From contig NZ_SMKM01000011.1 of assembly GCF_004348665.1 (NCBI RefSeq), positions 1 through 49,979 on the forward strand: a stretch of 49,979 nucleotides of DNA, written 5' to 3'. This document shows, one piece after another, positions 1-6,151 of this stretch. Under the pieces are notes generated by a model, which made no database searches, had not been told where the DNA came from, and saw nothing but the letters and a program-made list of their open reading frames with translations. Each line of letters starts with the position of its first letter. Within the stretch, counting starts at the first letter, position 1. A program made the position numbers and the translations under genes. This DNA is from Actinomadura sp. GC306. Lineage in GTDB: Bacteria; Actinomycetota; Actinomycetes; Streptosporangiales; Streptosporangiaceae.

Positions 1-337
1 CCAAAACGATCATCAGCCTCCCAGGCAGGGGTCCCCCAACTCCCTCAAGACAAACCCGTCCACACTATGCAAATGATCACGGGAAGCTCCCCCGAAGTCC
101 GCCACCACCCGACACGGCTCACCGTGCGCTGACGGGGTCTCGGAGGGCCGCCGCCGGACCGGCACCGGCCTGCATGATCATCCATTCAGGTGATCACTGA
201 CCTGCATGATCACCCCACGGGTCGTGCGGCTGGAGGGCGCTCTAGCGCCCGGAGGTCGCAGGACCCGCCGAGCGGCGGGCCGTTTCACGAGACGCGCCAG
301 CGGATCGGGAAACGGTTCGCCGCTCGCAACGGGGGTT
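1..337. other. Non-coding left edge
   Basis: No convincing gene lies here. The open frame beginning at 190 has poor codon character (Arg/Gly/Ser-rich) and runs antisense into the nuclease-domain gene. The stretch holds three evenly spaced TGATCA palindromes (listed separately), a fourth at 74-79, and a small GGGCGC/GCGCCC hairpin at 235-250. The gene that begins or ends left of base 1 cannot be identified. Confidence 0.6.
169..212. promoter_or_regulatory. TGATCA repeat array, possible operator
   Basis: The 12-mer CCTGCATGATCA occurs at 169-180 and again at 201-212. TGATCA itself recurs at 175, 191 and 207, exactly 16 bases apart, and once more at 74. CAGGT (187-191) and ACCTG (200-204) form an inverted repeat across the middle copy. 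Regular spacing of palindromes is what a cooperatively binding repressor would need, but no gene in the window is positioned to be its obvious target, so a regulatory role is only an inference. Confidence 0.3.
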
Positions 338-357
338 CCAGGGGGTCGCCCCCCTGG
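338..357 (-). terminator. Hairpin after the nuclease-domain gene
   Basis: CCAGGGGG (338-345) pairs with a complementary C-rich arm ending at 357, giving an 8-bp stem with a tiny loop, 10 bases beyond the stop of the minus-strand gene at 368. There is no U tract, which is usual for high-GC actinomycetes. It probably ends the FHA-ftsR-nuclease transcript. Confidence 0.5.
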
Positions 358-367
358 GTGAACACCT

Positions 368-838
368 CTAACCAGCCCTGCCGAAGTCCTCTGGGGAGAT
401 CGTGTCGAGGAACTCGCGGAACTTCTCGACTTCGTCCTCCTGCTCGTCCGGGATGGCCACGCCGGCTTCTTCCAGGACGTCTTCGCTGGCGAAGATCGTG
501 GCGCCGGTGCGGAGGGCGAGGGCTATGGAGTCGGAGGGGCGGGCGCTGACCTCCACGCCGTTGGAGAAGATGAGGTCGGCGTAGAAGATGCCTTCGCGGA
601 GGTCGGTGATGTTCACGGTGCGCAGTTGGACGCTGAGGGCGTCCAGGACGTCGCGGAACAGGTCGTGGGTGAGCGGGCGGGCCGGCAGCACCCCCTGCTG
701 GGCGAAGGCGATCGCGGTCGCTTCGACCGCCCCGATCCAGATGGGCAGGTAGCGGTCGCCCTCCGTCTCCTTCAACAGGACGATCGGCTGATTGGAGGGC
801 ATCTCGACCCGGACGCCGACGACCTCCATCTGCTTCAC
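368..838 (-). CDS. Bifunctional nuclease (DUF151) family protein
   Basis: The 156-residue product has the DUF151/bifunctional-nuclease fold signature: an N-terminal strand with VVGVRVEMPSNQPIVLLKE, then YLPIWIGAVEATAIA and ARPSDSIALALR, followed by an acidic tail (EQEDEVEKF). Family members in plants have RNase/DNase activity; the bacterial role is not settled. The start is GTG at 838, about 7 bases after GGGAG. It lies 142 bases downstream of the FtsR-type regulator, as in mycobacteria where the homologous gene follows the MerR gene. Family assignment is firm; biochemical function is not. Confidence 0.9.
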   Translation of the reverse strand: MKQMEVVGVRVEMPSNQPIVLLKETEGDRYLPIWIGAVEATAIAFAQQGVLPARPLTHDLFRDVLDALSVQLRTVNITDLREGIFYADLIFSNGVEVSARPSDSIALALRTGATIFASEDVLEEAGVAIPDEQEDEVEKFREFLDTISPEDFGRAG

Positions 839-980
839 TGCGGCTCCCTGCTGGTTCTCGCTGTCTCGATCACCTTGTGCAGCGGATCGATTCGTGACCG
901 AACCCTGTAGCCAACGTACACCCGTGCCCGGACGGCTCGTGATTCCGCGGGTGCGGGAAAATCCTCCGCGGCCCCCATGG

Positions 981-1703
981 TCAGCGGTCCAGGCTTTCGC
1001 GGAGACCGGCCGAGACCAGCGCGGCGTGCAGCTTGACCGACAGCGCGGCGATCTCCCGGGCGGTCTCGGCGGCCTGCTCGTGGGCGCCGCGGCTGCGGCG
1101 GCGCAGCTGGGGCGCGACCATCTGCTCGATGAGGCCCGCCTGCCGGTCGGCGGCGGCCTTGACGGCGCGCAGGTGCCGGACCTCGAACCCGTACTCGCCG
1201 AGCGCCGCGGCGGCCCGCGCGATGCTCAGCGCGTCGCCCTCGTAGTGCGTGCCGGCGCGGCGGACGAGCCCGTACTCCTCCAGCCGGGCGAGGAGGGCCT
1301 CGTCGATGCCGGCGCCGTCCAGGAGCTGGCGGCGCGTCAGCCGGACGGCGGGGTCCTCGGCGGTGGTGTCGGCGGCGACGAGGGTGCGGGGGCGGCGCGG
1401 CTCGGGCGCGCCGAGGGGCGGGACGTCCTCGCCGCGGTCGCGCGCCTCCAGGTGCTCCCGGATCACGCGCAGCGGGAGGTAGTGGTCGCGCTGGGCGGCG
1501 AGGACGAACCGGAGCCGCTGCACGTCGGCGTCGCAGAACTTGCGGTAGCCGGACGGGCTGCGCTCCGGCTCGACGAGCCCCTCGGCCTCCAGGAACCGGA
1601 TCTTGGAGATGGTGATGTCGGGGAAGTCCGGCCGGAGCAGGCCGAGGACGTCCCCGATCGTCATCAGGGACCGGGCTGGCTGCGCGTTCACGGCCCCTCC
1701 CAT
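981..1703 (-). CDS. MerR-family regulator, FtsR type
   Basis: A 240-residue MerR-type regulator. Residues about 14-85 form the winged helix: MTIGDVLGLLRPDFPDITIS, then KIRFLEAEGLV and SGYRKF, in the insertion-bearing style of FtsR/Rv1828-like proteins rather than metal-sensing MerR. The C-terminal part has a second helical region (QMVAPQLRRRS) and no metal-binding cysteine pair. FtsR homologues in corynebacteria act on ftsZ expression; the same target here is an inference. ATG at 1703 is supported by GGGAGGA 9 bases upstream; a GTG at 1691 is an alternative. It follows the FHA gene by 23 bases, in the conserved order. Confidence 0.85.
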   Translation of the reverse strand: MGGAVNAQPARSLMTIGDVLGLLRPDFPDITISKIRFLEAEGLVEPERSPSGYRKFCDADVQRLRFVLAAQRDHYLPLRVIREHLEARDRGEDVPPLGAPEPRRPRTLVAADTTAEDPAVRLTRRQLLDGAGIDEALLARLEEYGLVRRAGTHYEGDALSIARAAAALGEYGFEVRHLRAVKAAADRQAGLIEQMVAPQLRRRSRGAHEQAAETAREIAALSVKLHAALVSAGLRESLDR

Positions 1704-1726
1704 CGTCGCGCGTCCTCCCGCCCGCG

Positions 1727-2257
1727 TCAGCCGTGGGCCGGGTTGGTCAGGAACACCAGCCGGAACTTGCCGATCTGGACCTCGTCGCCGCCCGACAGCG
1801 CGGCCTGGTCGATCCGCTGCCGGTTGACGTAGAGGCCGTTGAGGCTCCCCACGTCGCGGACGGAGAACGCGTGGCCCTGCCGGGAGAACTCGGCGTGCCT
1901 GCGGGAGACGGTGACGTCGTCCAGGAAGATGTCGCTCTCGGGGTGCCGGCCCGCGGAGGTGCGGTCCTTGTCGAGGAGGAAGCGGCTGCCCGCGTTGGGG
2001 CCCCGCTTGACGACGAGCAGCGCGGTGCCCGGGGGCAGCGCCTCCATGGCCATCTGGTCGGGGCCGAGGGACTCCTCGGCGCCCGCGTCGGTGTCCAGGG
2101 CCTCGAAGCCGCCGATGGATATCGTGGACGTGGACTCGCCGGGTGACTCACGGTGCGGCGGCGGCGCGTTCCGGGTCAGCGGAGTGCCGCAGTTCGAGCA
2201 GAAGCGGGCATCATCCGGGTTGGCGTGACCGCACTGCGTGCAGTAGACGCTCGGCAT
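1727..2257 (-). CDS. Zinc-ribbon FHA-domain protein, GarA/OdhI-like
   Basis: The 176-residue product begins with a zinc ribbon (Cys6, Cys9, Cys20, Cys23), followed by a Ser/Thr segment (residues 42-47, STSTIS) and an FHA domain with the phosphothreonine-binding signatures GR (103-104), SRRH (118-121) and GSLNG (137-141). GarA/OdhI proteins are phosphorylated by Ser/Thr kinases on an N-terminal threonine and switch off 2-oxoglutarate dehydrogenase; Thr43 and Thr45 occupy the comparable place but the canonical ETTS motif is not exact. ATG at 2257 has AGGAGG at 2270-2275; an upstream extension of the frame is Arg-rich and was rejected. First gene of the FHA-ftsR-nuclease unit. Confidence 0.85.
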   Translation of the reverse strand: MPSVYCTQCGHANPDDARFCSNCGTPLTRNAPPPHRESPGESTSTISIGGFEALDTDAGAEESLGPDQMAMEALPPGTALLVVKRGPNAGSRFLLDKDRTSAGRHPESDIFLDDVTVSRRHAEFSRQGHAFSVRDVGSLNGLYVNRQRIDQAALSGGDEVQIGKFRLVFLTNPAHG

Positions 2258-2566
2258 CGATCCGCTCGGCCTCCTACCTTCGGCGTACCGCCCGCGAACC
2301 CCCCGCCGCAGCGGGAGCCGCCTGCGCCACGCGCTCCATCCGACCAACCCACGCCGGGGAACCGCCCCCGGCCACGGTCCAGCTCACCGGCCGCTCACGC
2401 GACGGTCGCCGCAACTTACGCGGGTATTACCCGAGGGGTCAACTGGAACGGCGAGCCGACTGGACCAAACTACATTCGTCAATGATCGCAGGTCTACGCC
2501 GCCGCGCGGACGGCCGGTCCCGGCGGCCGTGCCGGGCCCCCGGTCCACCGCGTCCCCCGTTCCCCT
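2258..2566. other. Intergenic, promoter region of the FHA operon
   Basis: About 310 bases separate the FHA start from the DUF881 stop. In relatives gcvH sits at this point; no glycine-cleavage H protein is encoded here in any frame. The stretch contains the minus-strand promoter with a palindromic spacer described at 2413-2442 and a second TTGACG-like hexamer near 2488; the rest shows nothing recognisable. Confidence 0.6.
2413..2442 (-). promoter_or_regulatory. Promoter with palindrome in the -35/-10 spacer
   Basis: Read on the minus strand, TTGACC (2437-2442) and TAAGTT (2413-2418) are separated by 18 bases. The spacer contains the perfect palindrome CGGGTA-T-TACCCG (2421-2433), centred within half a base of the spacer midpoint. 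This geometry is typical of MerR-family operators. The transcript would lead into the FHA gene (start 2257) and then the MerR-type ftsR gene, so autoregulation is a natural reading. The 5' leader would be about 150 bases. Confidence 0.5.
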
Positions 2567-3376
2567 CTACGGAGACCGTACCGCGCCGACGGCCACTTTC
2601 GCGCGGGGGTTGATCAAGACGCCGGCGCCCTTCCCCTGCAGCGTCCCGACCAGGCCGCCGGGGATGTTCATGGCGGTGGCCATCGTGTGGGGGTCGCCGA
2701 TGGCGAGGAACCGGTACGGGGCGGTGAGGAGCGCACCGCCGGACTCGATGCCGCGCGGGCCGTCCACGAAGTAGGTGTCGACCCCGGCGCGGACGTCGTT
2801 GACCTGGACGACCTCGGCGCCCGCGTCGCGGAGTTCCTCCAGGGCGTCCAGCAGGTCGATCGCCTTGACGCGGCCTCCCGGGTCGCTGATCACCATCTCG
2901 ATGCCGGGCCCTTCGGCGGGGAGGGTGCCCGCCAGGAGGCCGTAGGCGGTGGTGCGTTCGCGCGCCTCCTGCAGCGCGGTCTCGCCCTCGGCGTCGCGTT
3001 CCAGTTCCGCCTTGGTGTTCTCCAGTTCGCGGAGGTCGCCTCTCAGCCGCTCTGAGCGCTGGCCCAGATCGGACAGGATGCCGACGAGTTCGTCCTGGCG
3101 CGCGGTGGCGAAGGCGGTGTCGCGCTTGGTCGCCTGGACCTGGACGACGACCGCGAAGCCCAGCAGGAGGCACAGCAGCCCGCCGGCGAGCTGGCCGCGG
3201 CTGACTCGCGGCCGCAACAGCCCGGCGAGCCCGCGCAGGCCCGCCGGCTCCGGCGGCCCCTCCTCCGCGAGCGCGTCAGCGGACGTGTCGGCGGACGTGT
3301 CGGCGGACGTGTCGGCGGACGTGTCGGCGGACGTGTCCGCGGGCTCGGTGGCGCGCTCGTCCTCGCGGGCGGTCAT
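2567..3376 (-). CDS. DUF881 family membrane-anchored protein, first copy
   Basis: A 269-residue protein: Thr/Ser/Ala/Asp repeats (residues about 14-35), one membrane segment (LAGGLLCLLLGFAVVVQV, about 65-82), a coiled-coil-like stretch (RSERLRGDLRELENTKAELE), then the DUF881 core with IEMVISDPGG, IDLLDALEELRDAGAEVVQV and the ending ATAMNIPGGLVGTLQGKGAG. DUF881 (YlxW/YlxX-like) proteins lie near small basic protein genes in many Gram-positives and their function is unknown. ATG at 3376 overlaps the stop of the small basic protein gene by four bases. The frame extends far upstream but without gene-like sequence. Confidence 0.85.
   Translation of the reverse strand: MTAREDERATEPADTSADTSADTSADTSADTSADALAEEGPPEPAGLRGLAGLLRPRVSRGQLAGGLLCLLLGFAVVVQVQATKRDTAFATARQDELVGILSDLGQRSERLRGDLRELENTKAELERDAEGETALQEARERTTAYGLLAGTLPAEGPGIEMVISDPGGRVKAIDLLDALEELRDAGAEVVQVNDVRAGVDTYFVDGPRGIESGGALLTAPYRFLAIGDPHTMATAMNIPGGLVGTLQGKGAGVLINPRAKVAVGAVRSP
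3276..3335 (-). repeat. 12-bp coding minisatellite (5 units)
   Basis: Five tandem 12-base units (TCGGCGGACGTG on the plus strand, the first with one mismatch) encode five successive TSAD tetrapeptides in the cytoplasmic N terminus of the DUF881 protein. As the unit is a multiple of three, copy-number change would keep the frame and only alter tail length. Confidence 0.85.
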
Positions 3377-3705
3377 GCGCCGAACACCCGCCGCCGGATT
3401 CCCGCGACGTTGGCGAAGATCCGGATGCCGAGGACGACCACGACGCCGGTCGACAGCTGGGAGCCGACGCCGAGCTGGTCGCCGAGGAAGACGATCAGCG
3501 CGGCGATGACGGCGTTGCCGACGAACGAGACCACGAACACCTTCTCGTCGAAGACGCCCTCCAGCCGGGCGCGGAGCCCGCCGAACATGGCGTCGAGGGC
3601 CGCGACGATCGCGATCGGCAGGTACGGCTGCAGCCACAGCGGCACGTCGGGCTGCAGCAGCAGGCCCAGCGCCGCGCCGATCAGCAGCCCGAGCAGGGCG
3701 ATCAT
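3373..3705 (-). CDS. Small basic protein (DUF1290, Sbp)
   Basis: A 110-residue integral membrane protein with three hydrophobic segments: MIALLGLLIGAALGLLLQP at the N terminus, YLPIAIVAALDAMFGGLRAR in the middle and VVSFVGNAVIAALIVFLGD toward the end, closing with GIRIFANVAGIRRRVFGA. This matches the DUF1290 small basic protein, usually found between two DUF881 genes exactly as here. The function is unknown; association with the division or envelope machinery is inferred from gene neighbourhoods in other Gram-positives. Its stop overlaps the next start as ATGA. Confidence 0.9.
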   Translation of the reverse strand: MIALLGLLIGAALGLLLQPDVPLWLQPYLPIAIVAALDAMFGGLRARLEGVFDEKVFVVSFVGNAVIAALIVFLGDQLGVGSQLSTGVVVVLGIRIFANVAGIRRRVFGA

Positions 3706-3757
3706 CCCCGGGTCACCTCTCCCCCGCCCGCCGGCCGTCCCGCGCCCGGCCGACCGC

Positions 3758-4633
3758 TCACCGGCCGCCCTCCGCGCCGGGGACGGCGTACCGCAGCCGG
3801 ACCGGCGCCGCCGCGGGCAGCCGCGCGTCCGGCGCGCCGCGCGTGCCGTACTCGATCCGGTAGCGCTGCTCCAGGGCCCGCAGCCGCCGGTCGGCGGCCG
3901 AGCCGGTGAAGGCGTCCCGCAGGCGGCGCGGGTCGCCCAGCGCCGTCACCTCGTAGGGGCGGGCCAGCGGCCGGTAGTCGACCAGGATCGCCTCCCCGGC
4001 GGAGCGGATCGCCGTCGTCGCCGTGAGCCGCCGGCCGTTGACGCCGATCGCCTCGGCGCCCGCGGCCCAGAGCCCGTTGACCAGGACCTGGAGGTCACGA
4101 TCATAGACCCGCCCGCGAGCGGCCCCGGCCTCGTCGCGCGGGGAGTCGTCGAGGGTGACGACGATCCCCTCGCCGGCGGCGGGCGCGGCGGCCGCGGCGG
4201 CGGCCGCGCGGCCGAGCCGGAGGCGGACGCCCTCGCCGGCGTCGCCGCGGGCGAGGGCGGCGGCGCGGTGCCGCTCGGTCTCGGCGTGGAGCAGGTCGAC
4301 GCGCCGCTGGAGCCCGTCGGTCTCCGCGGTGCGGGCGCGGATCTCCTCGACCAGCCGCGAGCGCTGCTCGGCCGCCACGGGTGCGCCGCGGCGCACCTCG
4401 GCCCCGGCGACGGCGATCAGCGTGCCGGTCAGCGCGAGCACCAGCAGGACGCCGCCGCCGCGGCCCCGCCGCGGGGGCGCGGCGTCCGGGCGGCGGGCCC
4501 GCCGCGCCGCGGCCTCCGCGTAGCCGGGGTCGAGGAGCTTGCCGGCGAGCATGTCGGCGAGCAGCGAGGGGGAGGCGCCGGGCCGCCCCGGGGCGCGGCC
4601 GCGGGGCTCGCCGGGGTCCTGTCGTGCGGTCAC
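3758..4633 (-). CDS. DUF881 family membrane-anchored protein, second copy
   Basis: A 291-residue protein with a basic N terminus, one membrane segment (VLLVLALTGTLIAVAGAEV, about residues 52-70), a helical heptad-rich region (SRLVEEIRARTAETDGLQRR) and a DUF881 core containing GIVVTLDDSP, DLQVLVNGLWAAGAEAIGVN, RLTATTAIRSAGEAILVDYR and YEVTALGDPRRL. The start is probably GTG at 4633 (reading VTARQDPG), because no ATG or closer ribosome site fits better; this is not certain. It is the first gene of the DUF881-sbp-DUF881 set, 52 bases before sbp. Confidence 0.85.
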   Translation of the reverse strand: MTARQDPGEPRGRAPGRPGASPSLLADMLAGKLLDPGYAEAAARRARRPDAAPPRRGRGGGVLLVLALTGTLIAVAGAEVRRGAPVAAEQRSRLVEEIRARTAETDGLQRRVDLLHAETERHRAAALARGDAGEGVRLRLGRAAAAAAAAPAAGEGIVVTLDDSPRDEAGAARGRVYDRDLQVLVNGLWAAGAEAIGVNGRRLTATTAIRSAGEAILVDYRPLARPYEVTALGDPRRLRDAFTGSAADRRLRALEQRYRIEYGTRGAPDARLPAAAPVRLRYAVPGAEGGR

Positions 4634-4668
4634 CGCCCCATCATGGCAAGGGACGGCGGTACCGTCCC

Positions 4669-5337
4669 TCAGCCGACCCGCGGCATGCGCAGGACGTAGC
4701 CGACCCGCGGCACGGTGTGGATGAGGCGGGGGTCGTGGTCGTCCAGTTTGCGGCGCAGGGAGCTGATGTAGGTCTGGACGACGCCCTCGCCGCCGGTGAA
4801 GTCGTACTGCCAGACGTGGTCGAGGATCTGCCGCTTGGTCAGCACCCGGCCGGAGTTGTGGAGCAGGTAGCGCAGCAGCGTGAACTCGGTGGGCGCCAGG
4901 TCGATCGGGACGCCGCCGCGCCGCACCTCGCAGGCGTCCTCGTCGAGTTCCAGGTCGGCGATGGTCAGCCGCGCCCGTTCGCGGCCGGCGGGCCGGGTGC
5001 GGCGGAGCACGGCGCGGACGCGGGCGGCCAGCTCGTCGAGGCTGAACGGCTTGGGCACGTGGTCGCAGCCGGGCGCCCCCGCGGCCCCGTGCATGGCGCC
5101 GGGGCCGGTGAGGAGGACGACCGGGGCCTCGCACCCGTTCCGCCGCAGCCGGGCGCGGACGTCCGGCAGCGCCGCGTCCAGCACGATCAGGTCGGGGCCG
5201 AAGCGGGGAGCGTCCGCCAGCGCCTCGGCGCCGGAGCGGGCGACGGCGGTCTCGTAACCCTCGTACCGCAGGGCGTTCGCGGCGAGGTCCGCGACGTAGG
5301 CGTCGCCGTCCACGACGAGGATCTTGGTGGGGTTCAC
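4669..5337 (-). CDS. OmpR/PhoB-family response regulator (orphan)
   Basis: A 222-residue two-domain regulator. The receiver domain has the acidic pair near residues 10-12, the phosphoacceptor Asp54 (DLIVLDAALPDV), Thr77 and Lys96 (VPKPFS). The effector is an OmpR winged helix (APTEFTLLRYLLHNSGRVLT, VWQYDFTGGEGVVQTYISSL, LIHTVPRVGYVLR). GTG at 5337 is chosen because it starts directly before the first strand. No histidine kinase gene is adjacent on either side, so its partner and targets are unknown. It lies between DUF881 and lysE on the same strand, apparently inserted into the conserved block. Confidence 0.9.
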   Translation of the reverse strand: MNPTKILVVDGDAYVADLAANALRYEGYETAVARSGAEALADAPRFGPDLIVLDAALPDVRARLRRNGCEAPVVLLTGPGAMHGAAGAPGCDHVPKPFSLDELAARVRAVLRRTRPAGRERARLTIADLELDEDACEVRRGGVPIDLAPTEFTLLRYLLHNSGRVLTKRQILDHVWQYDFTGGEGVVQTYISSLRRKLDDHDPRLIHTVPRVGYVLRMPRVG

Positions 5338-5418
5338 CGTGCCAGTCTGTCCCCTTGCGATCCGCCGCCGCACCGCGGGACGCCGTGGCTCCGCTCACGT
5401 GGGCGGGTCGGGCGCGGG

Positions 5419-6057
5419 TCAGGCGGAGGCGGGCCGGGCCAGGCCCAGGTGGGCGGCGAGCCCGGCGAGCACCGATCCCATCAGGTACCGCTGGGCGCGC
5501 CGCCAGCCGGGCCGCCGGGCGAGGAAGACCGCGATGGAGCCGGCGCCGAGCACGATGAGGGCGTTGACCGTCACCGCGACGGTGAGCTGGGTGAGACCGA
5601 GCAGGACGCTCTGCACGGCGACGTGACCGCGGTCCGGATCGGTGAACTGCGGGAGCAGCGACACGTACAGGACCGCGATCTTCGGGTTGAGCAGGTTGGT
5701 GACGAGGCCCATCGTGAACAGCCTGCGGGGCGGGTCGGCGGGCAGGTCCGCCGGGGTGAACGCCTCCGTCCCGCCGGGCCGGACCGTCTGCCAGGCGAGC
5801 CACAGCAGGTAGGCCGCGCCGGCGGCCTTGAGCACCGTGTAGAGGGGCGGGACGAGCGTGAACACGGCGGTGATCCCGGCGGCGGCCGCGAGGATGTAGA
5901 CGCCGAACCCGGCGGCGACGCCCGCCAGGGAGATCAGGCCGGCCGTGCGGCCCTGCGTCACCGACCGCGATACCAGGTAGAGCATGTTGGGGCCGGGGGT
6001 GAGGACGAGGCCGAGGGCGACGAGGGCGATGGCCGCCAGCGCGGTGGACGAGATCAT
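5419..6057 (-). CDS. LysE/RhtB family amino-acid exporter
   Basis: A 212-residue, six-helix LysE/RhtB translocator: the N terminus carries the family motif LTPGPNMLYLVSRSVTQGR, the middle has LKAAGAAYLLWLAWQ, and GLVTNLLNPKIAVLYVSLLP is the second conserved region. Members export amino acids such as lysine, homoserine, threonine or cysteine; the substrate cannot be told from sequence. ATG at 6057 is preceded by GGGGAG. It is divergent from a MocR-type regulator with a shared 94-base control region, so the regulator probably controls it. Confidence 0.9.
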   Translation of the reverse strand: MISSTALAAIALVALGLVLTPGPNMLYLVSRSVTQGRTAGLISLAGVAAGFGVYILAAAAGITAVFTLVPPLYTVLKAAGAAYLLWLAWQTVRPGGTEAFTPADLPADPPRRLFTMGLVTNLLNPKIAVLYVSLLPQFTDPDRGHVAVQSVLLGLTQLTVAVTVNALIVLGAGSIAVFLARRPGWRRAQRYLMGSVLAGLAAHLGLARPASA

Positions 6058-6103
6058 GGCACTCCCCGATCGATGATGATTCGAGCCTAGATCTCCGCAT
6101 AAA

Positions 6104-6137
6104 CTCGGTGCAATACTGACATTGCTCTCGGTGCAAT
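6104..6137. promoter_or_regulatory. MocR-type operator between lysE and its regulator
   Basis: CTCGGTGCAAT is repeated at 6104-6114 and 6127-6137, 23 bases apart, and an ATTGC arm at 6121-6125 makes inverted repeats with both GCAAT copies. Mixed direct and inverted repeats of this kind are typical of MocR/PdxR/GabR binding sites, where the dimer spans two half sites. It lies just before the regulator start and some 50 bases before lysE. Confidence 0.6.
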
Positions 6138-6151
6138 CGTCCGGAGGTCCG

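Noticed and set aside
190-549. Open frame on the plus strand at the left edge
   Set aside because: Arg/Gly/Ser-rich composition without family features, and antisense to the clear DUF151 gene.
2439-3173. Alternative minus-strand frame over the DUF881 gene
   Set aside because: Arg/Pro/Gly-rich shadow; the DUF881 frame has membrane segment and conserved motifs.
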